A stretch of DNA of 64,000 bases from Euwallacea fornicatus. Lineage: Eukaryota > Arthropoda > Insecta > Coleoptera > Curculionidae. Below are positions 37,801 through 49,928 of this stretch, in pieces; the first letter of the stretch is position 1; each line of letters opens with the position of its first letter. The notes beneath the pieces are model-generated. The model was not told the DNA's origin, ran no database searches, and saw only the letters and a list, made by a program, of their open reading frames with translations. A program made the position numbers and the translations under genes. The stretch spans positions 4,712,001-4,776,000 of the forward strand of contig NC_089548.1 of assembly GCF_040115645.1 (NCBI RefSeq), read 5' to 3'.

Positions 37801-39749
37801 TCTTCAATACCGCTTATTCTGATTTTGAAAGTCTCTCGGAATGAAGGTTCTTCAAATTGCAGCTTCGAGGCTTCAGGGCCTCAATTGGGGCATCCAGTGT
37901 CAATATATCAGCCAGATATATGAGACCAATTAACATCAGCTCAATATATTCGAAATTTTCGTGAAAATTTACAAACTGATGCGAAGCATCCAATTTTAGT
38001 CACTTTTCTAATTTTAACGTTTTAATTGTTGCAATGGCGTGATACGCGTTGGTATGAATTTTTGAAAGCTCAAATTCCACATTAACCTCCTCAATGTACA
38101 ATTTAGAAGTTTGTTCGATTGCACAGGACTTAGACCATCTTCAAACCTTCAAAAAATCATGACTATTCGCAGCTGCAGCTAGCGGGGCCTGTGAGCATTC
38201 AGTACAAGGTCACGCCCTCTGCACCTCATGTGACCCTTAAAGGCTCCCTTGAAACTTCTACTGCGTCATTTTTTTATTATTTTTTTTTAATACAGTTTAT
38301 GCAGCTTTTTTCCTGGTAATTTGAATTTAATAGTAAAATTAAGCTGTAACTGCCCTACATAGAAAATTTGACGCGGGATCAAAATAAGTAATAATATACG
38401 GCGTTCCGTTGAAAAAATAATAAATAAAAATTGCGTGTAAAATGTGGGGCTCAGATGTCAGATCAAATCAGATGATATGTTCGCGGTGAATAGCGTTCCA
38501 AAAGGATGCCTCCAATATAGTATTACTTGAACAAGACGGCAAGATCTGTAAGAAAAATACATGGATATTAGACATGTAAAAGAGAAATTTTAAGGAGAGT
38601 TGAATTTATTCCTTGAGTTTCCCATACCTCCTACATTAGCAACCCGCATAACGTTTGTTCCATGTAGCCATGAATCTCATGTCCAAACGGTCCAAATAAC
38701 CATGAACCTGATACTTGACGGTATAAGAAATCCGAAGTACGCACCTTCACAAAAGGGAATTAAAACTATTATAAATAGCTTAATAATGTTTTAATGTTCT
38801 CATGGGTGGTTTTATTGTTACAAACTGTACTTCTAAAAATATTAAGCATTCTTTGCCATGATGACTTGATAGAAAATAAATTAAGTAATACATGAGTGTG
38901 CGCTAGAGAAGTTCAAGACTGAACCCATGGAAAACAAACTGTAAAAGTTCAAGGCTACACCAACGTATTTGGTTCCCTGTGACTTGGTACCTACTAATAG
39001 ACCATACAGGACATGGGTTGATACTCATTGTCTGATATATTTTCAAGATGTATTTGTCGATGTTCAGAAGTAGATCGCATATCCCAGGGGCCGAGTACAT
39101 TCTCCCTGGATGTTTTGGCGTGCACTCGGCCACTTTTTCTGCCCGTTTCGAAATATCAGAGTGGCCGTTTAGCGGAGCGACGGAATGCGGCCCCAGAGCG
39201 GCTCTTTTGCGCTGTCTTTTTCGATTAATTCACGGAATACTAATAAGACCCGGGTATTAACTAAGTGGACGAGTGTTCTCGTCACTGGACAACGACGTTC
39301 GAGGAAACTCTCGGCCCAGGGATTATGATGACAGACTGTCGCAGTGGCGGAGCCCAGAGCGCAGAAGTATTTTTCCTGTAAATTACGTCTCAGAAATCAT
39401 TCATCCAAACTCTTCTCTAGAAAGGCCGTCGCAAGACAAATATTCAAAGCAAACAGCGGACCAGCTTCGTGTACTCGTCGTCCTATTGAATCTGCCCATC
39501 ACTATCAAAGGATTTCCAGAAATCATCTTCTCTGGGCTGAATAACCATGCAACGCGCACTAAGAATACCGAAATGGTAGCGACCACTGTTGTCTTTTAAA
39601 GGCCCGGAAAGAGATATTTACCTTACCCATCACCCAGATTTACTTACAAGATATGTCTTCATTAACCGTTGGTGGCCACAACCCCTTCTCAGTTGCCACC
39701 CGGAACTCGGGTAGATGTGATGTTCGGCTCTGCAGAGCATCACAAATAT
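34801..39749. other. Non-coding stretch, no gene seen
   Basis: No protein motif is recognisable. Transposon-end-like TATACAGGGTGG (35911) and TATACAGGATG (36308) occur without identified partner ends. Around 39050-39600 the base composition is richer in G and C, with overlapping open frames on both strands, but nothing is assignable. Confidence 0.5.
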
Positions 39750-40300
39750 ACAGGGTGACCGTTGCTGCAACTCCACCATAAGGATCTGAATTAGTATAAA
39801 AGGGGATTACATTGGGGCAAAGTGCGCAATTTGCAGTTAAAGAATATGACTTTTCAAACTTGAAATTTTGGCGTTTTTTGTGTTCCTCAACTTGTTTGGC
39901 GAGGTAACTCAAAATCATTGAGCTCTCCATTTGAGCTTTCCTCTTCTACAGCTTCTGAAATGCTCAAGTTTACTCAAAAACAATAAACGTCAATGAATTA
40001 AGTTCTCCATTGGATTCAAGATCATCCTACTTCGACAAGAGTTATGGCAAAAAAATTCTAAGCCTCTTATCAAGCAATGTGGAGAGTCTTGAGAAACCAT
40101 AAATGTTGCTTGTTTCATTCTATTTCAACCAATGAAGACATACATATGTGCGTTGGCCAGCACGCTCGCCAGAGCTTTCCCCATTATATTTTTATTTATG
40201 GGAAAGTATGAAAGACTTCATTTATAAATCTATGCCCACCGATTATTAATCATCTGCGAAGGAACATCATCATAACTTCAAATCACAAAGACCAAAATAA
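39750..40300 (+). mobile_element. Decayed DDE transposon with transposase C-terminal trace
   Basis: Begins at TATACAGGGTGACC (about 39750), a typical Tc1/mariner end. At 40150-40250 a plus-strand frame reads RWPARSPELSPLYFYLWESM then KDFIYKSMPTDY, matching the conserved WPARSPDLxPLDFFLWG block. Everything between is unrecognisable, and no right end was found. The minus-strand open frame at 39640-39930 is considered part of this debris. Confidence 0.65.
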
Positions 40301-41079
40301 GAAGATGAAACGTTTTAAAGTCAATGCAAAATTTTGAAAAATGCATAAATCTGTATTCGGAAGTGGAAGGATGAACCAGTCAAGCATCTCTTGTAATTTG
40401 CCTTATTTATTTGTTTCGTATTTCGTTATTTTCTCTGCATTTATTGTAAAAACAGGACATTTGATGTGTACACTAAAGCGCAAGACTGAACCTCAGGCTG
40501 TGATGCATCCACGTAGTAAAAAACATTTCAAAAGCGTCATCAAAATAATGGTACCACCAATCCTTCACCTACTTTATTTTTAGGTATTCTTCAATGTATG
40601 CCGTTTATTCAAAGAAGTGGTAGTAAATGAGGCCAATAAATCAAAAGTTTCCGATTTAAAACATACAAGTAATCAGTAGGAATGCCTTTTATAGGATTAA
40701 AACTGGTTATACTTCTATCATTTCTACACATGGTACACAAATGATTTTAGACGCTTCTATTTATGTACCAAAGAACCTCTGCTTGAAAACTTCTATTATT
40801 CAACAGCGAGGTTCTCTGGCTAATCGGTTGATTTGTGCAGGTTCTATTGTCGAAATCTTGTCGATATTTTGTATCTTCAGCCAGGCCAATTATTTCTGAA
40901 TCCGATGAAAACTATCGTGAGATGATTCTGTGGCCCTCCAAATGGCAATTTCAAGCAAATAATCGATTGAGGGAAATAATTTTTGTTGAAAGCTCTGTTG
41001 CAATTTATATCCATTAATTTTTTTTTCTTGGCAACTCGCACGCCGAATGTCCAAGTGAGCCCTGTACGCAGGAAATTAA

Positions 41080-41525
41080 CATGGGAAATCGATTATTATT
41101 TTTTGCTTCTGCACTGATTGCCCAACTGGAAAACTGGACGTGGAAGTCTTAGTACTCAAAATTAGCCATAATTCCGCAATTTTTTCAATCTTCTAGTTAA
41201 AGCAGTTTCGGTTTAGAACGCCTCCAAATTAACGAAAATTTGAATGTCCCGCGTAACCGTGCCAGATCACGATTGGTCAGAGTCAACGTCAGAATTAAAC
41301 CAACGCAAAGTCTTGACTTTGACCAATCGTGGTGTCGAACGATTGGGCGGGATATTCGTACGTTTGAAATTTTGAAGCGTTTTGAATCAAAATTGGCTCT
41401 AATTGGACTATTGGAAAAGTTGCGGAGTGATGGCCGGTTTTGAGTATTACGATCCCCACGTAAAAGTTTTTCAAGTGGACAAACTGTGCAGACGAACAAA
41501 AATTAAAATCAATTTCCAAGTTAAT
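41080..41525. mobile_element. Long fold-back (hairpin) element 3
   Basis: The left arm, about 41080-41286, is the imperfect reverse complement of 41313-41525, with only 26 bases between. Matched blocks include CACGATTGGTCAGAGTCAA against TTGACTTTGACCAATCGTG, TCCCGCG against GGCGGGA, ATTCCGCAA against TTGCGGAGT, and GGGAAATCGATT against AATCAATTTCC. The overlapping open frames on both strands here (41197-41531) simply reflect the hairpin. It ends about 1.3 kb before Fat exon A. Whether it is transcribed depends on whether this is intron. Confidence 0.8.
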
Positions 41526-42797
41526 CGTCAATTGCCACGACTCGCCTGAGCACCCAGTATACCACCCGTATTACCTGGTGAAGTAAAAAATGCAAGTAGC
41601 TGTTGCCCTGTTAAGTGCATCAATTAGCTTTGAGCTTAAATTCGCAAGTTTGCAAAAGTTTAAATGGATCCTGGTTAAAGAATGCCCGTAAAGTTTCTAT
41701 TACGTTTTGTTCAATACCTTGAAAATTGCGTGTTGTTAGATCCACTTTTCTTACTCTGGATTCGCACCAAATACTTCTTCTACAGCATATCTCTTTTAGT
41801 GATTTGCCCCGAGTTCACTTTGGAGATGTTTTTCCATCTGCGATTATCTAAGATTTATTCAAAGCGCAATTTTTCATATCAATTCTGATTGGTCTTCGAA
41901 ATGAAACTTTGCCTTCCTACTCTCGCAACTCAAACGCATTCGTAAATCACGCACGGAACTGGTTGATTTTCCAATCCCACCAATTCTATATACAATTTTT
42001 TCCATGGCAGGCTCCACGTTACCAACAATTTATCAAAATGATATATCAAATTCTCAAAATTTATAAATTATGTGCTTTTTCTTCGGCCCCACAAAGCAAC
42101 ACATTTGTTAGATATTCAGCAAGACAAACTGGTTTTCTTGTATCATTTATTATCATTAGTAAAATTTATTATAATTGCCTTATCAATCAGCTTTTTGCCG
42201 TGAGCTGGTTTATTTGAGTGGACGTTAAATCTCACACCGGCCTTGGCTTATAAACTTCTCATTTTTGTCATTATTTTTATAGGAAAATTAACAAAACATT
42301 TATGTATTTGTCCCTTGTTCTGGTAATTTAACACACCACTGACCGCCCAGAAAACGTTACGGCACGCCGGACCTCCAATGTCCGCCATCACAATTAGCAA
42401 AATTCCAATTACCAGTTTAATTTATAATGAAACTACGATTTTTTTGCTAACCAGTCTGCATTGCCCGGATAGTTGGGACACTTTTGTTATTCAAAATTTT
42501 TTAAAGCAATTTTAGGGTCTTTAGACTCGTTGGGAATTGCGCGCCTCGGCACAATCTAAACAAATAATTATAAATTCAAATCTCGTCATCCTGTCGCGGT
42601 ATCCAAATGCCATAGAAATAGCCTCGGAACTATTTCTGATTATACATACGGCATGATAATTACCTCGGAATTATGGATAATTATATCCAATGCGAAAAAA
42701 CGATTTATTACTGCTGAGAAAACCGATGTAATATCTTGGCTTTAAAGTTGTGCTATTAGCACTTAAGAACGCGTCCTAATTTAGCATGTCTTTGCAG
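41526..42797. other. Sequence leading to the acceptor of Fat-like exon A
   Basis: No gene is visible. The last 30 bases contain a branch-like TCCTAAT and the acceptor TTTGCAG used by the exon at 42798. Confidence 0.7.
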
Positions 42798-43106
42798 GTG
42801 GAAATTATGGTGTTGGACAAAAACGACAGTCCTCCCTCCTTTGAGGGATCCTCCTTGCATTATTCGGTCTCTGAGGATCTGGGACCTGGACAATCGTTTG
42901 CCACATTAAAAGCCGAAGATCCGGACACGATTGGACGTCTAGAATACAGCATTTTGAGTGGAGATGACGGCAAATTCGACTTGGACAAATCCACCGGAGT
43001 CCTCAAACTCACCGACAGCCTCGACAGGGAAACGAAAGAAGGCTACAAGTTAACAGTGCGGTGCAGCGACGGCAACCAGTACACCGATGTGGTCGTTACC
43101 GTCGAG
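42798..43106 (+). CDS. ft: Fat-like cadherin, internal exon A (one complete extracellular cadherin repeat)
   Basis: This 309-bp, 103-codon internal exon is open in frame with no stop. It follows an acceptor ending in TTTGCAG, with a branch-like CTAAT about 20 bases upstream, and ends at GAG|GTGAGT. The protein starts in the calcium linker (VEIMVLDKNDSPPSF, the D-x-N-D-x-x-P motif). It continues through YSVSEDLGPG, AEDPDTIGRLEYSIL and LDRETKEGYKLTV to TDVVVTVE, which is one whole EC repeat of about 100 residues. The usual DxDxGxN loop reads DPDTIGRLEY, lacking the conserved Gly-x-Asn, so calcium binding at this junction may be weakened. It joins the next exon in phase 0 to recreate VTVEVNDTNDNPPVF. 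The exon is short relative to cadherin genes that pack many repeats per exon. Assignment to Fat rests mainly on the following exons. The previous exon was not found in the window. Confidence 0.93.
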
Positions 43107-45611
43107 GTGAGTTTTTTTGTAGATTCCTTAATTAGAAATGATGATTGAGACGTCGTAAATTCAAGAGTTTACATAAGTGTCCATAAGGTGTGGTTTTAAA
43201 AGCCCATAATTGACAATATTTTATTCGAGTTATTAGATGGGATTATTCGCCGTTTTAGAGCGAAAACAAGAGAGTTTGGTTGCTAATTAAATTATATATT
43301 GCCAGTTGCTAAGTTGAAAAATGTGTAGGCTTGAATGGAGTTGCAGATGCAGCCAAGAATTCCATGGTAACGCCTCATTTATTGATCAGGCGAACGTAGA
43401 GTGCATTCACTAGCACATTCTGAGTGTCCAATGTCCAAGCTCAAGATCGCACTTTCCAGCGGAATATAGTATGCAAATTTAAATAATGCATTTCGGTGGG
43501 GTTCGAGGCCTTCTACGTAAATATCAATCGTTTTCTCGAAATGGTGCGAGAGAAAAGCTCCAACCTCGAACTTCAGCTTCGATCTTCATATTCGTCGGTA
43601 CGTGCGAAGGGTTTGGGACTTCATTTATGGCCAATTTCGTCGAATTGCGGCCAAAGAAAAAACAAGTTAGCAGTCCCTTCGTCACGTGGCTTCGACGTTC
43701 GAATACCGAAAATGTGTTAAAATCTTTCGAAATGTGGTGGGGTGTGGCGGTGGTGGTGGAGAGTTGGGGGAAACAAAAGTAATTTTTTCAAGATCGTTTA
43801 TGCTCAAAGGATTCGACAGTGAGGAAATTCGATCGCTTTCCTCCTGAAAATCCGAAAATAACTTGTAAAAATCTTCGTGTTTCTCTTGCCTCGGGCATTA
43901 AAGACACAGTGAACTTTGCTGAAATTCGATTCAGTTCGATGGACCAAAAATAATGTATAATTTTCGGCCAGTTCCTTCGATCTTGCAGGGCTAAATTATG
44001 AAGAAATTTGTCCGGTGTCCAAGTCATAAAACCAAAACAAAATTGAAATGTTATGTAGTTTGACTCGATTCGATAAACCAAAAACGTTTGGTTGGGTAAG
44101 GATTTTTAGGAGCTGACGAGAACGTGAGAATTCGGGAAGAACCTCCCCACCATCTGGAGGCCGTATCAAATTAGAAACGATAGAGGAGAGATCGTAGCGG
44201 TGAAATAACTTGCAGCGATGCCAAGAGGATGAAGGGTCGTATGGAAAATGTAAATAAAGGCACAAATCATGCTGAGGGAAATTGGAATAACCAGAAGTTG
44301 GAAATCAATTATCTTCACAAAATTACAAGTTATGATAATTTTTGGAGGATAAAAAGTAAGTCTTTACGACGGCAGGCCATAAATAAAATACATGCTGCAA
44401 TATCTCTTGCATATGACAAACTGAATGGTGCAGGATATGTCTGTTACATAATTAGATACTGTCAAGTTTGGTTTCTTCCCACATCCTCTTAATTGCGAAG
44501 TGTTAAATTAAATATAATTCCTCAAACAAAAAGTAAATAAAAATGTTATGGTAAAACATTTGCCTTATCGAAGTACATACAGCGATACATTTCACTCATT
44601 CGCATTCCTGTACTCTAAGTAAAAACCGAAAGAGTGCCGACATGTCTTCGTCAAGCATATGCTGCGCAATTTTCAAATTCCTCGTCATTTTGCACAAATC
44701 AAAATTTTTTAATCATCCGGTTTGACAGTAAAATAAACGCATGCTATTCTTGATTTATTTGCGCGATCTAGGTAACAGTAAAACGAGAAATTTGTCCAAT
44801 TCTGCACCGCTTTGTCTCTGAATCCGTCCCTGTCGAGACAGCATCGCATAATAACACGATCTATGCCTTGATTAATGTACCGAAAGGGATCTACGTCGAC
44901 GTTTTTTTCTTTTTCACTTGGTTCCTCTAACAAAGATCAAATGGCATTTTATGAGCCGATGGTAAAAATCGTCTGACAACCCGTTCTCTGTTGTATAGCC
45001 GTATGATTGCTTATTATTAATGATGTAGCTGGGCCTAGAGATGGGCAAAAGAAACGACCGTCCGCGCATCGCCTGTCTCTGGTTTCCTCTGCAAAATTAT
45101 AACTTCTTCCAAACACATCAAGTTAGGAGAAAGGGAAGAAAGTTAGGGCGTAGAATCAGATCTGAGGCATCGACGAATAGCGACGTTCCAACGGGAAGTT
45201 AAACCCCTGCAGCAACATTCCTACCTGATGATTGGTTATTATAAATGTTAATGCCTATTCCCTCTTGTTCAGCTCATAGTATAAGGTACTTGTTCCGCGC
45301 TGTTATGCTTCATTTGAATTTCGTTAAATCCTCCTCGCAGTCGTGATTCTAAAGCATTGTTTTGCCATCACGTAGAAGATATCAATCGAAAGGGCATGTT
45401 AGCTTAAAAGACAAAAGACATATGTGAGGTAGATAAGCAGTGGAAGAAATTCGGCCTCGGACGCCCATCAATAAGTAGCACATCAGCAACTGTTTATTAA
45501 ATACCGAAACGAACGAGGATTCGTTGGTTCCGATTACACGACCCGAAAGATTTACCTTATCGATGAAACGTCACTGTCTGTCATACACCGGTTTGGTTCA
45601 CTTGTCAATTA

Positions 45612-46350
45612 GAGTGACGTGCATATTCAGACCGTGATGGCTGTATCTTATTTTTTATTCCGAATGAGCAGTCGGTATAAGAAAGGTGTTTAGGATTAAC
45701 CTGTAACTCAGTCAATCAAAAATTAGCATCGAGTTCGGATGGGATTATGGGATCAGATTTTCGTTCGAAACATTGAACGCGTTTAAGTTGAACGCGATTC
45801 GGTTCCCATAGAATGAGCCGAAGGGCGAAGCCTCGAGCGAAATCCCATATGAACGAATACGTGACAACTTCAAAAAGTTACCCGACAAACACGATTATGA
45901 CAAACGATAACTTTTGCTTCCTTCATATTCACCTCTGTCCTATTTTTCCTAAACTTTTTTTCGGTGACGACTTCGATAGTACTAAAAGACGAACCGATTG
46001 ATGTGGCGTGCATATTCAGGCCGAGATGGCTAGTATCTTATTTATGAAACCGAATGAGCAATCGGTATAAGAGAGACCTTTAAGATTGAGCAGTAACTCA
46101 GTCAATCAACAATTAGCATCGAGTTCGGATGGGATTATGGCTTCGGATTTTCCTTTCAGACATTGTATATGTTTAAACTTTCACGCGATTTGGTTCCCAT
46201 AAAATGCGCCTAAAGGCGGAGGCTCAAACGCAGTACCATGTATAATTTAAAGAGAATGATACCGATTTCAGAAAGCTCCATAACACGTATGAACATGACA
46301 AATGGTCATTCTTACTTGCTCATACTCACACTCCGCGTTATGTTTTCCAA
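45612..46350. repeat. Two-unit tandem duplication, period 389-390 bp
   Basis: GCATATTCAG at 45621 recurs at 46010. Further anchors agree on a 389-390 base period: AGCAGTCGGTATAAG at 45667 against AGCAATCGGTATAAG at 46057, and the shared block CATCGAGTTCGGATGGGATT. The copies are similar across nearly the whole unit. The array sits within the first visible Fat intron and has no coding potential. Confidence 0.88.
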
Positions 46351-46939
46351 CATGATGGTGAAATGGCCCCAGTTAAGCTCCTGCAGAACGTAATTCTTCC
46401 ACCAAAATTCATCAGTTTTGACCCAATTTCCCAACTGTTGCCTTTATCTTGTATTTCAAAAACAGATGTTTCGCTCAGTTCCTTCAAATATCTGCTTTAT
46501 TTTTAGCTATTTATGTTCAATTCCACTCACTGCCTATTTATGACATCATTTACAATCAATGAAATAACCGCAAAGCATATTTGCTTGCAAATTTCCATTT
46601 TGTAACTTTATTGCTTACTTTATATTCATGGTACCTATATCTGCGTTAACGCTAAAAATTCCTGGCTTATGGCAAATGACATAAATATCTCTAACTACAC
46701 AAAGGGAGCACCTGAGATTCCGCACTTAACAAGTGTATTAATAACGGCGATTAATTAAAATTATAATTAAGAATAAATTATTAATATTCATTGCCCATTA
46801 ATGCGTGCGTTAGTTTCAAGATTTATTCGTCGTTCAGTTGGTAGAATTGCGAAAAACCGAAAAGCAACCAAATCATATAAATATCAACGTTTCTTACCTT
46901 CAAAGAAATCAAAACCGTCACAAGTTGTACATATCGATC

Positions 46940-47912
46940 ATGCGACAAACATGGAGCGCATTAGGACTGGTTGGACACAAACCGCAAGTCTGGTATATCT
47001 GTCAAAATTGTAAAATAACGCACTAATGGGAGTCGTCAATAGATGGCGTTGTCTGCATTCATTATTAAATCAACGTCTTAATGCGTAATCAACGAAAGAG
47101 ATATTTAAATAAATTAGAAATTAAAAAAATTCGCATTTTGCCAATTTCACCAGCTCTCTTCAGATTACTAAAGACTTCTTATCGGTCGGCTAAAGCAACT
47201 AAGTTATTTCTCGACAATCAACTCAATTAATTACCTAAAAGTAATTATTCTCCTTCATATAAAAGAAAGGTCTTTTCATGAAAGAGAAGAGTAAACATAT
47301 AGATACGATGAGAATGGATTTAATGAGAGTATGAAAAGGACCTTTTAAACAAAGCTTTAGGAGATCTATTCTCGACATGTTCTTCGTACAATTATATCCT
47401 CGAATGACGTCAAAATGGCGAACTATAAAGGATTCTTAATGTGTAATAGAATGAAGTTTCAAGTCATCCTTGTCTCACTCGATTTTCAAGAATTCAGGGC
47501 AGGATCTCTAACATATCAAATACTACTACAACTTATCCGTCAGTACCTCTTCCTCTATAGTTCTTCGAACACATGACATGGAAAAATATAGGCACTTTCT
47601 GTTTGAAATCAACAAGCGTACCTGTCGCCCTTTTGTCTGACTTGTCATGAGCTTTTGACAGAGTCGATAAAGTACAGCGAGAAAGTAGGGAAAATATATA
47701 ACGCCTTGGGATTGATTGGACACAAACAGCGGACTCGACCTACATATCAAAATTGCAAAATCATGCATTAATACAGAATTAAGGTCGTTAATGAATTCAG
47801 ATTTTACCGATTTCTTTAATCTTAAAAATGAAGCGTCCGGACTATGTAAATTCGGGTTGCTGAGGGTAGGTGAAGCTGCTCAAAGGCTCTTCAAATTACT
47901 AAAGGCTTGATT
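46940..47912. repeat. Spaced direct duplication (about 230-bp copies, about 740 bp apart)
   Basis: Copy 1 (about 46940-47180) and copy 2 (about 47685-47912) share TTGGACACAAAC, TCAAAATTG, a TAATGNG block and CAGATTACTAAAG or CAAATTACTAAAG. The distance between matching anchors is 731-745 bases. The unrelated spacer gives no clue to origin. Confidence 0.7.
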
Positions 47913-47927
47913 TCGCTCGAATTATAC

Positions 47928-48030
47928 AAGTGAGAGATAGAGATATTCGGGAGGGAAAGGGAGCGGGAGACGAAGAGGGAATGGAAGTGGGTGAGAAAGA
48001 GGAAGAGGGAGGGAGAGCGATAGCGAGAGT
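47928..48030. repeat. GA-rich polypurine tract (about 100 bp)
   Basis: Almost every base is G or A on the plus strand, with scattered C and T (for example GGGAGGGAAAGGGAGCGGGA). Such tracts can adopt triplex structure and, on the transcript strand, are purine-rich. It is intronic, and the minus-strand open frames here are low-complexity artefacts. Confidence 0.85.
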
Positions 48031-49087
48031 ACGTTCGATGAGGCTGGAAAATATGTGTACGAGTGTGAAAGTGCCAAATCCGTTTTAATAACCCAAATTT
48101 TTGAAGATAAATTATTATTGTTGTGACACATCTCTTTTTGATATTAATTGGCACCATGTAACTGAATTAGCATAAAGAAGCATTTACCTCCGAAGGATCG
48201 ATTATCGGAAAGATGACTAAAATACATGGCTTCTCTTGCATATAAAAAGGCGATACTTGTATGCGATTATAAGAATAATTGCTCAAAGCGCCTTCCCATT
48301 CAATGATAATTTTGTAATAAAGAGTTTCTTTTTATAGGGTAATAGCCATCCGGTCATCTAGAAGCTCGAACAGGTGGCAGTTCGGAAAAATCAAAGCAGA
48401 AGCCGTAAAATAAAAGTGTACTGCTCTGTTCAATAAATGAAAATAATGGAATTAGATAACGAGGACGCCTATTCCATTCTAGTTATATTAAACTATTCCG
48501 GTTCCAAGTGCCCATATCAATCAAGGCTCCTTTAATTAGGGTGCGACTTCCATTTCGTCCAAGTCCAATCTCTACATTTTAAAGCTCCCAAGAGCTTTTT
48601 CAATCCTCCAAAAATGACCTATTCACCTTCTAACGTAAACGATGAGGGTGACAATGTGATGTGAAAAACGTCGAAAATCCCTGAGTAATAGCTAATTTTA
48701 TTACCTTTCTAATAAATAAGAAAATTCAGGATTCGGCATGGGAATGAAATTCTGCATCTCTAAGAAGTTAAGTCAAATTAAAAATTCTCGAACTCGAGAG
48801 AGAACTACAAATTTTCGTTTTGTACTACTTCACAGCTTAAAAAATGATTCAAAAACATTTTTGAAAAAAAGTTATCAATATTTGTCTGAAAAGCGTTGAA
48901 CATATTTACAACAGAGCGTCTCTTGGTATCAAATTATTAATGTGACGTCAAATTTAACTGCAACTTACTTTCTACAGAAACGTTAAAATAGAGCGAAGAT
49001 ATCGGTCCCTTTCTTGGTTTTTACGAAAATTGCTCCTGTTAAACTAAACAGCAGATTAATAATTTGAGCTTTAATCGTTTCAAATAC

Positions 49088-49440
49088 GTCGCTCTTGCCT
49101 CAACTCTTCGTTAAGCTTCAACTCACTGATAACTGTCGCTCCTCAACAGTACATCGAACGCCCATTTGTAAGGGCTGTTTCTTCCATATCCTGCTACACC
49201 TGAACGTGAAATAACTTACAGTAAAGGGTAACCATTAGTCAAAGTGTCTCTGCTAATTGCGGAAATGTTTCAGATAGCTCTCCTTACTTCAACTGTTGGT
49301 TAAGCTTTAAGTTCAGTCTGAAAAACCTCTCAACTGCCGGTTAGTTGTTAACCGGCAGCTGTGACTCCCCACCGGTCTTAACAGAAACAGTTTGGCTGAT
49401 GGTTACCTCTAGTCTAAGTGGTTCCGCATGACGTTTTAGC
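49088..49440. repeat. Diverged two-copy tandem repeat, period about 175-190 bp
   Basis: GTTAAGCTTCAA at 49110 matches GTTAAGCTTTAA at 49299, and GGTAACCATTAGTC at 49227 matches GGTTACCTCTAGTC at 49401. Related GGCGGTACC blocks follow at about 49660 and 49819, so the array may have been longer. Confidence 0.7.
49334..49358. repeat. Perfect 10-bp-stem hairpin
   Basis: CTGCCGGTTA, then GTTGT, then TAACCGGCAG. It lies inside the second unit of the 49088-49440 tandem repeat and is absent from the first, so it arose or was lost after duplication. Confidence 0.88.
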
Positions 49441-49928
49441 AGGATATTGAGGAACCTACCCTTAGGAGGGTACACTTGATGGACATAAGTGTTTATAATC
49501 CTTAACAGAATTTCTTGCGTCTTGGCCAATTAAAATTTTCAAGGACGCACAATTCGTCCCTTCTAAAGCTTTCCATGATAAATGTTTCAACATCCATCCT
49601 TTTAAGCGGTACCGGGTGAACCTCTAATTTATACCGGCAGTGGACACCTCCACTTGTTGGGCGGTACCACGCCATCCGACTGAACCTGTACTAAAATGGG
49701 ACACCAATAAATATCATCGAAATTATCGGGTGTAACATCGACAATTACCGGGGTCGTTGCTCCTCCACGATTCGCATCTGCATGGTGGCAACTATGATAA
49801 ACTACTATTGCGATGCTTGGCGGTACCGTAGGTACTCCGGTCTAACTGTATCTTTTAGAGAGGTTTAGTTCTGAATACTGAAAGTGCATACCGCTTTACA
49901 ATTTTCTAAAATGGATATTTTATTCCAG

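Larger units (their letters stand above)
43107..49928 (+). other. Fat-like gene intron between exons A and B (6822 bp)
   Basis: The intron is bounded by GTGAGT and TTCCAG. It contains a two-unit 389-bp tandem repeat (45612-46350), a duplicated ~230-bp segment (46940-47180 and 47685-47912), a GA-rich polypurine tract (47928-48030), a ~180-bp tandem pair (49088-49440) and a 10-bp-stem hairpin (49334-49358). I saw no transposase signature or extra cadherin exon, and open frames over 60 codons have no recognisable motifs. Positions 43110-45600 and 48040-49080 show nothing specific. Confidence 0.9.

Noticed and set aside
39028..39600. Several overlapping open frames in a richer GC segment, considered as a missing Fat exon or another gene
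   Set aside because: No cadherin motifs (DxNDxxP, LDRE, DxDxGxN) in any frame, and no coherent splice sites were seen.
41197..41531. Overlapping open frames of 67-100 codons on both strands
   Set aside because: They fall on the arms of fold-back element 3 and reflect its palindromic structure, not coding.
47891..48157. Minus-strand open frames rich in Leu, Ser and Pro
   Set aside because: They are the translation of the polypurine tract complement, a low-complexity artefact.
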